64,000 nucleotides of DNA from Asterias amurensis (GCF_032118995.1 NC_092649.1:24783332-24847331), one strand, 5' to 3'. Shown: positions 1-9,595, counted from the stretch's first letter. Made by a program: numbers and translations. The notes: generated by a model not told the origin, from the sequence alone.

Positions 1-378
1 TGCAACGACAAGTCCATGGCTCCAACTGGCGGTAAAGTCAACGCCACTCCCATTGACAGGCCACCTGTGAGAGGAAACCCAAACCAGGACAGACGCAGCG
101 GAACTGAGATGTCACTTCAACGTAAGACTACAAGAATGCTGTTCATTACCAGCGTCGTTTTCCTTTTGACTTGGTTCCCATACTGGCTCTATGTTGCTGT
201 TTTGCTTGCCAAGCTAGACGGTGCTGATATCGAAGAAAACGTGTTGACTGTTTTGTGGTACTGTACGCTAACTACCTACATCAATAACGTTGTGAATCCA
301 TTAATCTATGGTGTCGCAAACAGACGGTTTCAGAAAGACTGTCAAGTAGTTCTCAGGAAAATGAAAATATGGCAATGA
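1..378 (+). CDS. Class A GPCR, 3' end only (copy A, cut by window edge)
   Basis: Frame 1 is open from the first base to TGA at 376-378 and encodes the last 125 residues of a rhodopsin-class receptor. They are identical to residues 275-399 of the full gene at 8396-9595. Visible are the end of the long third intracellular loop, TM6 with TWFP (the CWxP position), TM7 with NPLIY, and a short basic tail ending KMKIWQ. The first internal ATG, at 16, lies in the loop and is not a true start. The 5' part must lie to the left of the window. Comparison with the second copy shows one synonymous change (ACT versus ACG) near the start of TM6. An intact plasma-membrane receptor is likely, but only this third is visible. 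The ligand is unknown. Confidence 0.9.
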   Translation, partial: CNDKSMAPTGGKVNATPIDRPPVRGNPNQDRRSGTEMSLQRKTTRMLFITSVVFLLTWFPYWLYVAVLLAKLDGADIEENVLTVLWYCTLTTYINNVVNPLIYGVANRRFQKDCQVVLRKMKIWQ

Positions 379-401
379 AAAAAAATACATTTTGAACCGG
401 T

Positions 402-407
402 AATAAA
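402..407 (+). terminator. Polyadenylation signal AATAAA after GPCR copy A
   Basis: AATAAA lies 24 bases after the stop codon and is conserved at 9619-9624 behind the duplicated gene. It implies a very short 3' UTR. Confidence 0.6.
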
Positions 408-584
408 CAACATTTCGGGTAAAAATGCCTGCAATCCATGAGGCACCCATTTTCACCGCAGTACAAAGGCATCCCATTATCCACAGCACTATTTTCCATA
501 CAGTTTACACTAAGGTACTCCTACTCGAGCACTAAGGACTCCCTAGTATGAGGCAACCCTTACACTAGACACCGATGGTACTCC

Positions 585-1300
585 GTGAAGGGGGGGTACA
601 TTGTACCCCAGACATCCCATGTACAACAGGTACTGAACACCCCTGTAAACCAGGTACCAAGACACCCCTTGTACTCTAGGAAGCAGGTACTTACAACAGA
701 CACCTATTGCACTTCGGGCAGTGAAGGACATTGTACTCCAGACATCCCTTGTACATTAGTGACTGAACACCCCTGTAAACCAGTACCAACACAGCACCCC
801 TGGTACTCTAGGAAGCAGGTACTTACAACAGACACCTATTGTACTTCGGGCAGTGAAGGACATTGAACTCCAGACATCCCTTGTACATTAGGTACCGGAC
901 ACCCCTGTAAACCAGTACCAACACAGCACCCCTGGTACTCTAGGAAGCAGGTACTTACAATAGACACCTATTGTACTCCGGGCAGTGAGGGACATTGTAC
1001 TCCAGACATCCCTTGTACATTAGGTACCGGACACCCCTGTAAACCAGTACCAACACAGCACCCCTGGTACTCTAGGAAGCAGGTAGTTACAATAGACACC
1101 TATTGTACTTCGGGCAGTGAAGGACATTGAACTCCAGACATCCCGTGTACAACAGGTACTGGACACCCCTGTAAACCAGGTACTAAGACACCCCTGGTAC
1201 TCTAGGAAGCAGGTAGTTACAATAGACACCTATTGTACTCCGGGCAGTGACGGACATTGTACTCCAGACATCCCGTGTACAACAGGTATTGGACACCTAT
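585..1300 (+). repeat. GTAC-rich minisatellite, 132-bp unit, about 5 units
   Basis: The anchor GTACTCTAGGAAGCAGGTA (TAC varies to TAG at its end) begins at 671, 803, 935, 1067 and 1197, giving periods of 132, 132, 132 and 130 bases. Units are full of GTAC-centred motifs such as TTGTACATTAG and AACAGGTAC. ORFs read through the array in both strands only because it lacks stops; they have no receptor or enzyme features and are not genes. The array starts about 200 bp after the GPCR stop codon. Copy B (9802-10250) has only 3 units. Confidence 0.9.
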
Positions 1301-2025
1301 TTCTTTCAACACATCACCCCTCCAGCTGTGAAAATGGTAAGGCCCTCCGCCGCCCTCGGGTAAACAACTCCTAATAAGGGAATGCTGTGCGCGGCGCGCG
1401 TATCGCGTGATGTGGCACAACTGTCCCGGCCGTAGTCTGGTCCCCTGACCAAATATTCCTTGACGTCTCTTGTTAAAAATCTTAGGTCAGGTATCACCCA
1501 CGGTTAAAAATAGAGCATGACACAACTTGCCAGGGTCGGGGGTCATCTCCGGAGAAACCATGTCTGCACTAGTTGCGATAACGTAAACCTCCTCCCGACG
1601 GCCGCGAGGCCGGAGGGTTACGAGATTATTTTGATCGGCAATTAATGACAATCTGGTTCAACACGTATAATTTCGACAGCTATAGTCACCAGATTTGCCC
1701 CATTTTTACCACTTTCAAAAATCATGAAACTTAATCCTCAATCAATGTCTAATGAACAATCAAGTCAAAACACCTTTGAAATGAAGAAAAAGGACAAAAA
1801 CATTACGATTCCATACCGAACATCAACGATACTGTCCGAATGTTGACGACAACACGTTCGGAACATTTCGGATAACTTCGAAAAAGGAGGAATCCCTCCT
1901 TTTTGGTCACGTGATTTTGGGTGATATCGGACCCATAATTCGACAGAGCCTAGTCGGAGATTTTTGGGTCTGGGAACCAGACTATCCCGGCCGTTGCTCT
2001 CGACCGATAGGAATGAAGAAACTAT
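1300..2025 (+). repeat. Dispersed repeat D, left copy, split by a nested element
   Basis: The two flanks (1300-1432 and 1985-2025) are the halves of a repeat also found whole near 24540-24705 (same orientation) and 44069-44375 (inverse). Between them sits the element at 1433-1984. Copy A ends at ACTAT (2025), whereas copy B continues for another 140 bases of the same repeat. Confidence 0.75.
1433..1984. mobile_element. Nested miniature inverted-repeat element, 552 bp
   Basis: The left end TAGTCTGGTCCCC and the right end (reverse complement TAGTCTGGTTCCC) form an imperfect inverted terminal repeat. The direct repeat TCCCGGCCG flanks it at 1424-1432 and 1985-1993. Repeat D copies near 24666 and 44240 show the unoccupied site, so this is a genuine insertion. 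No coding sequence is visible inside. The 9-bp duplication fits Mutator-like or, less well, hAT-like transposition; the family is not settled. Confidence 0.8.
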
Positions 2026-2102
2026 GGTCTATTTCAATCCTCTTGTTTAAAAACAACTTGTTTACAAACAACAACATCATATCAAGTTATTGTCATTGGC
2101 TT

Positions 2103-2270
2103 TTAGTCGACAGGGTAAAAAGAAAACCACGCAATTTCGAGGCATATTTGTTTAGATCATTGTATTCTACTTTTACAATATCTTTCTAATCATATACATT
2201 TTACAACAAACGGTTACAGAACGATTTTCAAAGACCAACTCGACCGATCCAAGGCAACGTGTTCCTTTAA
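2103..2270 (+). mobile_element. TTAA-2 element, right half only
   Basis: It begins at the centre of the long palindrome seen complete at 13144-13535 and ends with the terminal repeat ...CAACGTGTTCCTTTAA. The left half is missing, so the left duplicon broke at the palindrome centre. Confidence 0.85.
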
Positions 2271-2340
2271 ATGCAACTACAAAATAATAAATGAACCTCA
2301 CCCCTCATCTTGTTTTCTGTTGGAGTCCACGAGATGAATT

Positions 2341-2497
2341 TGCAGCGATAACGAGAACGGGAACTATAACGATAGCGACGCAAAGAGAACGCATTCCATT
2401 TGTTGGATGAGCGTGTGCGTGTTCTGCGTGGAGCAATTCAACCAATAGAGTGCGTTCTCTTTGCGTTGTGGTCGTTATCGTTCTCGTTATCGCTGCA
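2341..2497. mobile_element. Foldback element with GCAGCGATAACG ends
   Basis: TGCAGCGATAACGAGAACG at the left is the reverse complement of the right end, and the complementarity runs on through the AAAGAGAACGCATTC segment, giving arms of roughly 70 bp around a short loop. It has no coding capacity. The same element occurs twice in tandem in the right duplicon, at 13606-13762 and 13896-14052. Confidence 0.75.
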
Positions 2498-3141
2498 GTA
2501 GGACCGTGCCTTTACTGACAGTAACACTTCTCAATCTCAGATTGTGTATTTTTGTTTCAGGTTATTTTCCTGCGTGGACATAACCGCTCTTTGCTCAGCA
2601 ATATCTTTAAAACGCTTACCAAACTTTTTGAATGAAATGTTCACAGGTTAGTTTTATGGTGTATCTTTAACATGCCTGTCATTCGTGCCTACGCCCATAA
2701 GCTGGGGAACAAAACCCGTTGCTGCACCCCGGACCTGCTGGACCATGCCACTTGCTTAAAGTTCACTTTGGTATCACTTGTGTAGAATACACATGGGCTT
2801 TTGTGATCTAAGTGTTGTCCGTCGCAATAGAAGGCACGGTCGGGTTGTTTACTTTCTCTGTCTGTTCCAGAATCATAGTAGCACGGGGTTCGGGTTGCAC
2901 GTTGCAAATAATATACCCCGGGGTTTGACCGCTTGCCACTACTCAAGAGCAGGGGTGGATATGGCCCCGGGGTATGATGACCATTCGATTTAAGTTGTAC
3001 TAATCTTTTCAAACTGTTGTGAGTTGTGGCAGTATTGTAATGAATATACGCATTGCATGAAATGATCAGGTATTTAGTAGAAATTATTGAGTAATAAAAC
3101 CACAGGAAAAATAAAGAAGTGAGGCAAACGGTGGGTGTCCA
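2498..3141. other. Duplicon tail, no supported gene
   Basis: This is AT-rich sequence shared with 14053-14695. Open frames on both strands around 2700-3010 have no ATG start on the minus strand and no recognised domain. No promoter or RNA gene is visible. Confidence 0.6.
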
Positions 3142-3665
3142 CGGCTTCAGAAATATTAAGCTATACGTGAATCATAATTTTCTACTTCTTACAATATTTG
3201 TTGCCAAAAAAATAGTTAATGGCCTGACGTTTCGACCCTAGCAGAGTATTTCTCGAAGGCTAAATGACAACACAACAAACATGAACAGGTAACTAAGTGA
3301 TTTGTTGCTATAACCAAAATCGTTATGGCCCAAAGCGCCCGAATCCGAAGGCAATGCACCCCTTTAAAGCCCGAGTCTGAGTTCTTCTTTTGTACGGCAC
3401 AAGTCCATAGATTTATATTAAACTTTATATACGGTTTTAGAGAGTAGAAAGCTTCCCTTTACTTGCTGTGGTGCTACAGCTTTTTAGAAATGAATACAAC
3501 ATTATACACAAAAGGAATTTTCGTCTAATTGAGACGTAAATTATTAATCATGAACAACGGATTTCAATGATGCATAAAGACAGGTAAGTTTTATTACATA
3601 CATTTGCACTCACAGCTGCGAGTGCGGATTAATGTCATGTTCACAAACTGTATGTACGAAAGGTA
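3142..3665. other. Spacer with a possible retroelement 3' relic
   Basis: No gene is seen. The minus strand near 3221-3275 reads GGTCGAAACGTCAGGCC after a CTCTGCTAG motif, a phrase like the 3' ends of some decayed LINE or Penelope-type elements. That match rests on resemblance alone. Confidence 0.35.
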
Positions 3666-4061
3666 TTAAAGACATTGGACACTGTTGGTAATTGTCAAAG
3701 ACTAGTCTTTACATAGTTGTTGTATCTCAACATATGCATAAAATAACAAACCTGTGAAAATTTGAGCTCAGTTGGTCGTCGAAGTTGCGAGATATCAATG
3801 AAAGAAAAAACACCCTTGTCGCACCATGGTCACACGAAGTTGTGCGCTTTCAGATGCTTGACTTTGAGACCTCAAAATTCTAAATCTGAGGTCTCGAAAT
3901 CAAATTCGTGGAAAATTACTTCTTTCTCAAATACGTCACTTCAGAGGGAGCTGTTTTTCACAATGTTTTGTACTATCAACCTCTCCCCATTACTTGTAAT
4001 CAAGAAAGGTTTTATGATAATAATTATTTTGAGTAATTACGAATAGTGTCCACTGCCTTTA
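3666..4061 (-). mobile_element. TTAA-1 miniature inverted-repeat element
   Basis: TTAA flanks both ends, and the termini AGACATTGGACACTGTTGGT and its near-complement (...AATAGTGTCCACTGCCT) form the inverted repeat. The interior carries the family hallmarks: CTCAGTTGGTCGTCGAAGTTGCG, the GAGACCTCA/TGAGGTCTCG hairpin and CAGAGGGAGC. It is noncoding. Confidence 0.9.
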
Positions 4062-6691
4062 AAACATTTAATTATACGCACTCGCTCTATTTTTTGATCG
4101 CGTCATTAAATTTGTGCATCAAACTGCACTTGAGCGAGATGAACCAATTACAGTTCCTAGCACCCCCTCAACTGGCAATCTATACTATTAAAAGCGTAAC
4201 CTGCGCCATCTTGGATTGAAAATGAGAAGGTCCAGTGGTATGGCATCCCTGTGGAATCCAACACGGTTGTTTGTGTGGAATTCAATACGTTTGTGTGGTT
4301 TCAGACGTCGGGTTGCAAGTCTGCAAAACCCGGATCCAAACTCGCACTTACAAGTCATGTGATTGGAGGAAGTTTGGGCGGCGACCGTGCGTCAACCACT
4401 GGTTGATGTTGTTACCAGACTTCCTAGAAATTTTTCTGACAGGCGACTCATTGGACAGTGTTTCGCAGATGGTGCTCCGGATTGGTTCATTCATTGCCCC
4501 TTGCACGCCCACCCGCCATTCGATCCGCCCTTTTTGGTCAGGTTACTTTCGTGTTGTACTAAGCATGGTTCTCCGGATTGGTTCATTCATTGCCGCGCAG
4601 GGTCGAAAGGGTCGAAGAGGCTGGGTGCCAGGACAAAACCGAAACCAATCTCACGAATTTGACCGAATTTGCATTGAATGGATGAAGTACCGTAGATTGA
4701 TGTTTCGCAGGCGACCATGTGTCAACCACTGGTCGACGTTGTTATCAGACTTCCTAGAAATCCTTCTGCGGGTGACTCATTTGTTGAAAAGATTAAATGG
4801 AGAATATTTATAAAAAAGCATTCACTTCCAAACGGCATGAGAATTATCATGATGAACAAGGATGGGATCAAACGGAAGCTTAATAATTTGGAAACATTGG
4901 GTAGGGCCGGCTATAGGTTGGAAGGTGTCTAAGGGAACTTTACAATTAATAACATTTTGGGGGTGGGGGGGCCTTACACAAAGAGCCATTCTGGTCAGTG
5001 TATTGTGAGTGGTGTGTTGTCTGGTTTGAGACAGGCCATCTGTTGCTTGGTGAAGAAGGTCGCCGTGGGACCACTTTAGGTTGACAGTGGGTGGCGACCT
5101 TGGACCTTTTGCCAGTAAACTCAAATGGGTACATGAATACTGTTTTAGAATACGGTCTGTTCATGGAGGTATAATGTTGCAGTTTCAGAGTTTAACAATG
5201 GAGGTAGAATTGTGAAACCATTCCTTACTCTATGGTGAAACGTATACACGTACGTCAAAGGCTGTTTTGAAGCTGTAAAAAAAGAACTTTGCTTTGCATT
5301 TGGTCAAAGTTTTAAGCAAAACGACATTAAGTTTCCTTTTGAATAAGTCCATTCACAAAATTGGTTAGAGCAGTGTGTCGGTCAGGTCTCAGAATGTACA
5401 TTTTGCCAAATCCATTTTGAAGCCTATAATTTAGCCATCGGCCCGTCGGGTTGGTTACTGATGGAGATAATATTAACAAAAGAGACCTCGTGCGGCTGAA
5501 TGGGGTACATTTTTAGGAGTTTGTCTATTGACCCAAACTGGACGTAACAAACCCTAAACATGACTTGACATGCTTTCTGAAAGTGAAATAAGTTAGAGAA
5601 AATTAAGGAGTGGGGACGAGTTTATCGTTTTTATTTAGTTTGTACGATATAGGGTTCCAGAGATATGGGATGTATGGAGGTTTGTTCCTAGAGCAGCGTG
5701 AACATGAACGCGGTCAGAAATTGTGTCGTTTGTCGTTCAAATTTCGCGAGATGCAATAAGCCCAAAGTGACAATAAAACAAAACCAGACCTGCCAAGTCT
5801 CACGCATTAGGCGTGAGACTCACGCATTTGGGCTCTGTCTCACGCTCACACGCACATCAACCATTATTGGGGCGAGATCGGGAAAAAAAATTAACGACAT
5901 TTTTGGTACAAAATTTGTACAAACAGAGCGCAAATTTGCAGATTGCGCACGCTTCTGCTCATCCAGTAGGTTCAGCTCAAATTCGGCAGAGCACAAAACG
6001 CTTATTGCGCACAAGTTTGTTCCGATTCTTTTAGCAAATTCGTTGAAATGCGCTCCACTAGCGAAGACACAACAGGCAGAAGAAGTGAGCGATTGATTTT
6101 GAACATCATTTTTAGTCTATTTTTTTCAAGTTTGGAAGGATATAATCTGACACAATCGAACCTCCACATTAACCATCAACATCTCCTGTGTACCTCAAGT
6201 GAGTTTTAATTATTCTGAGGAGGTTTTTGATGCATTTTGAAACACTTTTTGTCCACAATTAAATTTCAAATTGTTTTATTTATTTATAAAAAAAAATAAA
6301 ATAAAAAAAAGGTTGGGCGGCGATTTAAAAAGGCCTTCTTAAACTGGCTATTTTTTTCCGGGGGGGATGGGGGTTGAGCTTTGAAAAATCTCCCACATAC
6401 TGATAGCTAGCCTCTGGACTTGGCATCTTTGCCTGCAAAACACTTTTTTGACGTTCACGTTAAGTGCTCCCGTTATACATGCAGCCTATTGACCAGAAAG
6501 TTTACAAGACCAATTCAGATGAGAATAAACTAAAAAGAGGCCTACGCTCTTACCCCCCCCCCCCTCCCGAAAAAAACAGTAGATAAATTAGATTTGTGGC
6601 ACACAGCATGTTCCAAAAACTCGCTTTACTTATAGTGCTGTAGCAACGCTATGTATCGTGGGACGTAAAAATGTCATTTTTAACGATGTTT
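4062..6691. other. Intergenic sequence with small local repeats
   Basis: No gene is supported. A segment of about 70 bp at 4380-4452 (GTCAACCACTGG, ACTTCCTAGAAAT) recurs at 4710-4776, and CTCCGGATTGGTTCATTCAT occurs at 4475 and 4571, so the long open frame at 4235-4813 is a repeat artefact. A TCTCACGC-rich palindrome lies at 5797-5845 and a 12-base poly(C) at 6553-6564. Confidence 0.6.
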
Positions 6692-6889
6692 TTAAAAATT
6701 GGTGCTTGTCTTATTAGGTTTGGGCCAATACACTCCGAGAATCAGACTGTTCCCAAACAGCCCGAGCAGCATCACGATAATATAGAAGATGATCTTCAGG
6801 ATGGCGTTAAGGACCAACCCGACATCAGGTCCCTGCGGTTTATCCGGTATCCAGCCCATGGTGGAGCTCTCGATGGATCCGTTATCCAT
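6692..6889 (-). pseudogene. 5' fragment of a GPCR gene (inverted, truncated)
   Basis: From ATG at 6889 the minus strand encodes 65 residues and then stops (TAA, 6694-6692). Residues from GWIPD through KTSTN match residues 10-62 of the 399-aa receptor with two substitutions (E to K, T to S), covering the N-terminus, TM1 and the start of the first intracellular loop. Homology stops within TM2's start and unrelated sequence follows, so only one membrane helix could be made. DNA identity over the matching part is about 96 percent by eye. It retains a promoter-like 5' region and points head to head with the intact gene at 8396. It is probably a truncated duplicate; a short membrane peptide product cannot be excluded. 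Confidence 0.85.
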
Positions 6890-7043
6890 TTTGTTAAACT
6901 CACAAATACCGGGTTCTTGTTTTCTAGTGAAGGTTATGGAATGGTACACAGAACGGACTATATATTTTATTCATAAGCGGTATAAACTCTTCTCAGTCTT
7001 CCCTTTCGATTCACACATATGACTAGATTTGTCATACAACGAT

Positions 7044-7086
7044 CTTATATACAATCTCAAATACACGAGTGACGCAAATGGTGATG
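7044..7086 (-). promoter_or_regulatory. Promoter of the inverted GPCR fragment (TATA plus TGCGTCA motif)
   Basis: On the minus strand, CATCACCATTTGCGTCA (7086-7070) is followed 18 bases later by TATATAAG (7051-7044), about 160 bases before the ATG. The same 17-base motif and TATA box stand before the intact gene at 8396, while the sequence around them has diverged. Confidence 0.7.
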
Positions 7087-8202
7087 AAGAAGATGAAGTC
7101 TTGACAAAGCAGAAATCGATAGACAGCTCCGTTAGATTCGATTTCAAGTTGTTGTCGAGTTTTTTTGGCAGATGATCAAATGCAATTTCATGTCCCGGTC
7201 CGGATTTATGCTGGATTACAACCGAGTATTACTAGATTATAGTTACCTTGACGTGGTGCTGTCAAATTTGTCTTGTGTTATTAGATGCTATCTTGTACTG
7301 CTAACAAAACATATACTATGCATTTTATTTTCTCTGTTGTCAGAGCCATTGTTGGCTTCTCACAATGACCAATCCAAAAGAGTTTTCAATAAAAGTACAC
7401 GCATCGAAGACACTATTCACACGTTTACAAAGCTTTGTACAATAATGATATAGTCCTCTAAAAAGCAAGGTCTCTAGGTATAAGGACGGTACTGTGCGAG
7501 AAAGGACAGGAGGAATGGCTATTCTCTTTTTCGTCTAAAGTTGCACTTCAAAAAAGGAAAAAGAAAAGGGACGTCATAAGAGCCAAACATGTGGGACGTC
7601 AATGCAAACAGTCAAATAAGTATTGATTCATATTTCCAGGAGTGCACAAGATGCTTCAGTACCGGAGTAAACTAAATTCCCGATTCAGTTTTGTGCTGAA
7701 TCTCATATGTCCCACTGGCAACAACTAATCAAGTTGTGATTTTTTAAGTACAGCTTGAGAAAATACAAGAATATGCTTTGTCCTTTCTCCGTGTCCTCTC
7801 CCATACAGTATCATCTGTAAATACTATAAGCCCCAGGTAACTTGGTTTGGTTGCTAACGTTATTGTTCATTATATTTGTACAAATCTTTGTCGATATTCT
7901 AACGTCTTCAGTGCATGTACTTTTATTTAAATACTGTATTTGATTAGATAGTAGTACAGTACAGTATTTTCTTTATATAATGCAACATAAAGTTGACAAA
8001 AACGTCACGTAACTAATGGGATAATACCTAATATTAGTTTAGGCATGACATCAGCTTCTTCTTTTTTATATCCTATAATACAATTATTGCCCATTCATTT
8101 GCAACACTGAATCATGTGATAGATAAAATGCCTTTGTAACAAGAAATTGTCAACTGGAAACGAAGAATGAAAAGCGGAGTTAACGTAGTTACGAGTATTC
8201 TC
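7087..8202. other. Spacer between the divergent promoters
   Basis: AT-rich unique sequence. The ORF at 7172-7453 has no recognised feature. I see no repeat family member and no RNA gene here. Confidence 0.5.
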
Positions 8203-8243
8203 CATCACCATTTGCGTCATCTTGCATTGTTGTATATAAAAGG
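8203..8243 (+). promoter_or_regulatory. Core promoter of the 399-aa GPCR gene
   Basis: CATCACCATTTGCGTCA (8203-8219) lies 13 bases before TATATAAAAGG (8233-8243), a strong TATA box. Transcription should begin near 8265-8275, giving a 5' UTR of about 125 bases with no need for an intron. TGCGTCA resembles an AP-1/CRE half-type bZIP site. Conservation of both motifs in front of the inverted fragment supports function. Confidence 0.75.
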
Positions 8244-8395
8244 CATGCAAGACTTAGCTGATCATTATTTGGTATGGTATTAAACGAGAGAGGGTTCATT
8301 CTGAAAGAGTCTGATTGTATTCTATGAATCTATACTGTGCGTGATTCCACTGCATTTGCCAGAAAGAAAAACTGTGCATTTAACGTAAAAAAGAA

Positions 8396-9595
8396 ATGGA
8401 TAACGCAACAACTTCCACCACGGGCTGGATACCGGATGAACCGCAGGGACCTGATGTTGGGTTGGTCCTCAACGCCATCCTGAAGATCATCTTCTATATT
8501 ATCGTGATGCTACTCGGGCTGTTTGGGAACAGTCTCATTCTCGGAGTGTATTGGCCCAAACCTAATAAGACAACCACCAATATCCTGATCATGGGGCTGG
8601 CTGGGATGGACCTCACCGTCTGCATGATGAGAGTACACAACCTCGCCGTCTTCATATCGTTTCTGGCTAACAAGGAGACCCCATTTGCTTTCCAGTACAT
8701 AAGAGTGATAAGCTTGGTGAGTCTCTTCGCCTCTGCTGTGCTGACCGGCTTCATTGCAGTGGACAGGTACGACTGCGTATGTCGGCCGAACAACCGATGG
8801 CTAAATCGCTTCGGAGCAAAGCTGCTGATTTTCGGTTCATATGGTCTAGCGATAATCCTTTTGATCCCACAGGCATTTGTAACATTCTGGATGCCCGATT
8901 CAAACGCACTCAGAAAAGCGGGTCTGGTCTGTCAGTTAGTACTGTACATCGTGGTAGTAGTCTTCATATGCATCTTCTATTGGAAAGTTCACATCACCAT
9001 ACGAAAGCATGTGAAAGTAAACGTATTAAGTCGACGTCTAGTTGAAAATGATCGGTCGACTGCTGCAGGGTCGATATGTCCCTCTCGAAGCACTGGCGAT
9101 GTATGGACATTAATGCCCTCAACCAAAGTCAAACCATTTGATCAATCTCATCTAAAGAGTATGACGAAAACACATCAAAACATCCCCTCAACTTCAAGGA
9201 AGTCAGATAGCCTTACTTGCAACGACAAGTCCATGGCTCCAACTGGCGGTAAAGTCAACGCCACTCCCATTGACAGGCCACCTGTGAGAGGAAACCCAAA
9301 CCAGGACAGACGCAGCGGAACTGAGATGTCACTTCAACGTAAGACGACAAGAATGCTGTTCATTACCAGCGTCGTTTTCCTTTTGACTTGGTTCCCATAC
9401 TGGCTCTATGTTGCTGTTTTGCTTGCCAAGCTAGACGGTGCTGATATCGAAGAAAACGTGTTGACTGTTTTGTGGTACTGTACGCTAACTACCTACATCA
9501 ATAACGTTGTGAATCCATTAATCTATGGTGTCGCAAACAGACGGTTTCAGAAAGACTGTCAAGTAGTTCTCAGGAAAATGAAAATATGGCAATGA
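8396..9595 (+). CDS. Class A (rhodopsin-like) GPCR, 399 aa, no visible intron
   Basis: Seven-helix receptor in one exon. TM1 is about residues 26-52 (GN at 44-45, position 1.50), TM2 62-85 (LAGMD, D72 at 2.50), TM3 100-122 followed by DRY at 123-125, TM4 141-163, TM5 177-200, a long polar third loop at about 205-315, TM6 316-343 with TWFP at 331-334, and TM7 354-378 with NPLIY at 373-377. The N-terminus is short (about 25 residues, one NAT glycosylation site) with no signal peptide. The usual cysteines at the start of TM3 and in extracellular loop 2 are absent, and so are the TM4 tryptophan and TM5 proline. The start is chosen by the upstream TATA box and by agreement with the paralogues. Short polar N-terminus, single exon and clustered paralogues suit a lineage-expanded chemosensory-type or orphan peptide receptor; the ligand is not predictable. 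The C-terminal third is duplicated at 1-378. Confidence 0.93.
   Translation: MDNATTSTTGWIPDEPQGPDVGLVLNAILKIIFYIIVMLLGLFGNSLILGVYWPKPNKTTTNILIMGLAGMDLTVCMMRVHNLAVFISFLANKETPFAFQYIRVISLVSLFASAVLTGFIAVDRYDCVCRPNNRWLNRFGAKLLIFGSYGLAIILLIPQAFVTFWMPDSNALRKAGLVCQLVLYIVVVVFICIFYWKVHITIRKHVKVNVLSRRLVENDRSTAAGSICPSRSTGDVWTLMPSTKVKPFDQSHLKSMTKTHQNIPSTSRKSDSLTCNDKSMAPTGGKVNATPIDRPPVRGNPNQDRRSGTEMSLQRKTTRMLFITSVVFLLTWFPYWLYVAVLLAKLDGADIEENVLTVLWYCTLTTYINNVVNPLIYGVANRRFQKDCQVVLRKMKIWQ

Larger units (their letters stand above)
1..3141. repeat. Segmental duplication, left copy (A)
   Basis: This block matches 9218-14695 almost base for base from the GPCR 3' end through the 3' flank. The match stops abruptly after GTCCA at 3137-3141 (14691-14695). 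Copy A lacks about 2.4 kb that copy B has between 10957 and 13367; copy A has only 77 unrelated bases there, at 2026-2102. The block is truncated on the left by the window edge, so the true duplicon is larger. Confidence 0.92.

Noticed and set aside
585-1300. CRISPR-like array because of regular repeats
   Set aside because: Repeats and spacers are not separable; whole 132-bp units are tandem copies in a eukaryotic genome.
585-1374. Several short proteins with repeated TDTYCTSGSEGHCTPDIPC
   Set aside because: They are the minisatellite read in a stop-free frame; both strands are open and unit numbers change freely.
2689-3012. Minus-strand open frame of 107 codons, with a shorter counterpart at 14244-14501 in the other duplicon
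   Set aside because: Both frames begin at TTG and contain no ATG; the counterpart is shortened by a one-base change. No recognised domain. Conservation is explained by the recent segmental duplication.
3762-4046. Frames across TTAA-1 copies (also 22264-22489, 29108-29293, 34556-34792, 37287-37745, 62024-62209)
   Set aside because: The similar peptides arise only because the same noncoding element is repeated; ends are complementary repeats and frames are disrupted differently in each copy.
4235-4813. 192-codon plus-strand frame
   Set aside because: It is made of locally repeated DNA (4380-4452 with 4710-4776; 4475 with 4571) and has no recognisable protein feature.
5698-6096. 132-codon plus-strand frame with several cysteines
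   Set aside because: No signal peptide, domain or splice context, and overlapping frames of similar length exist on both strands.
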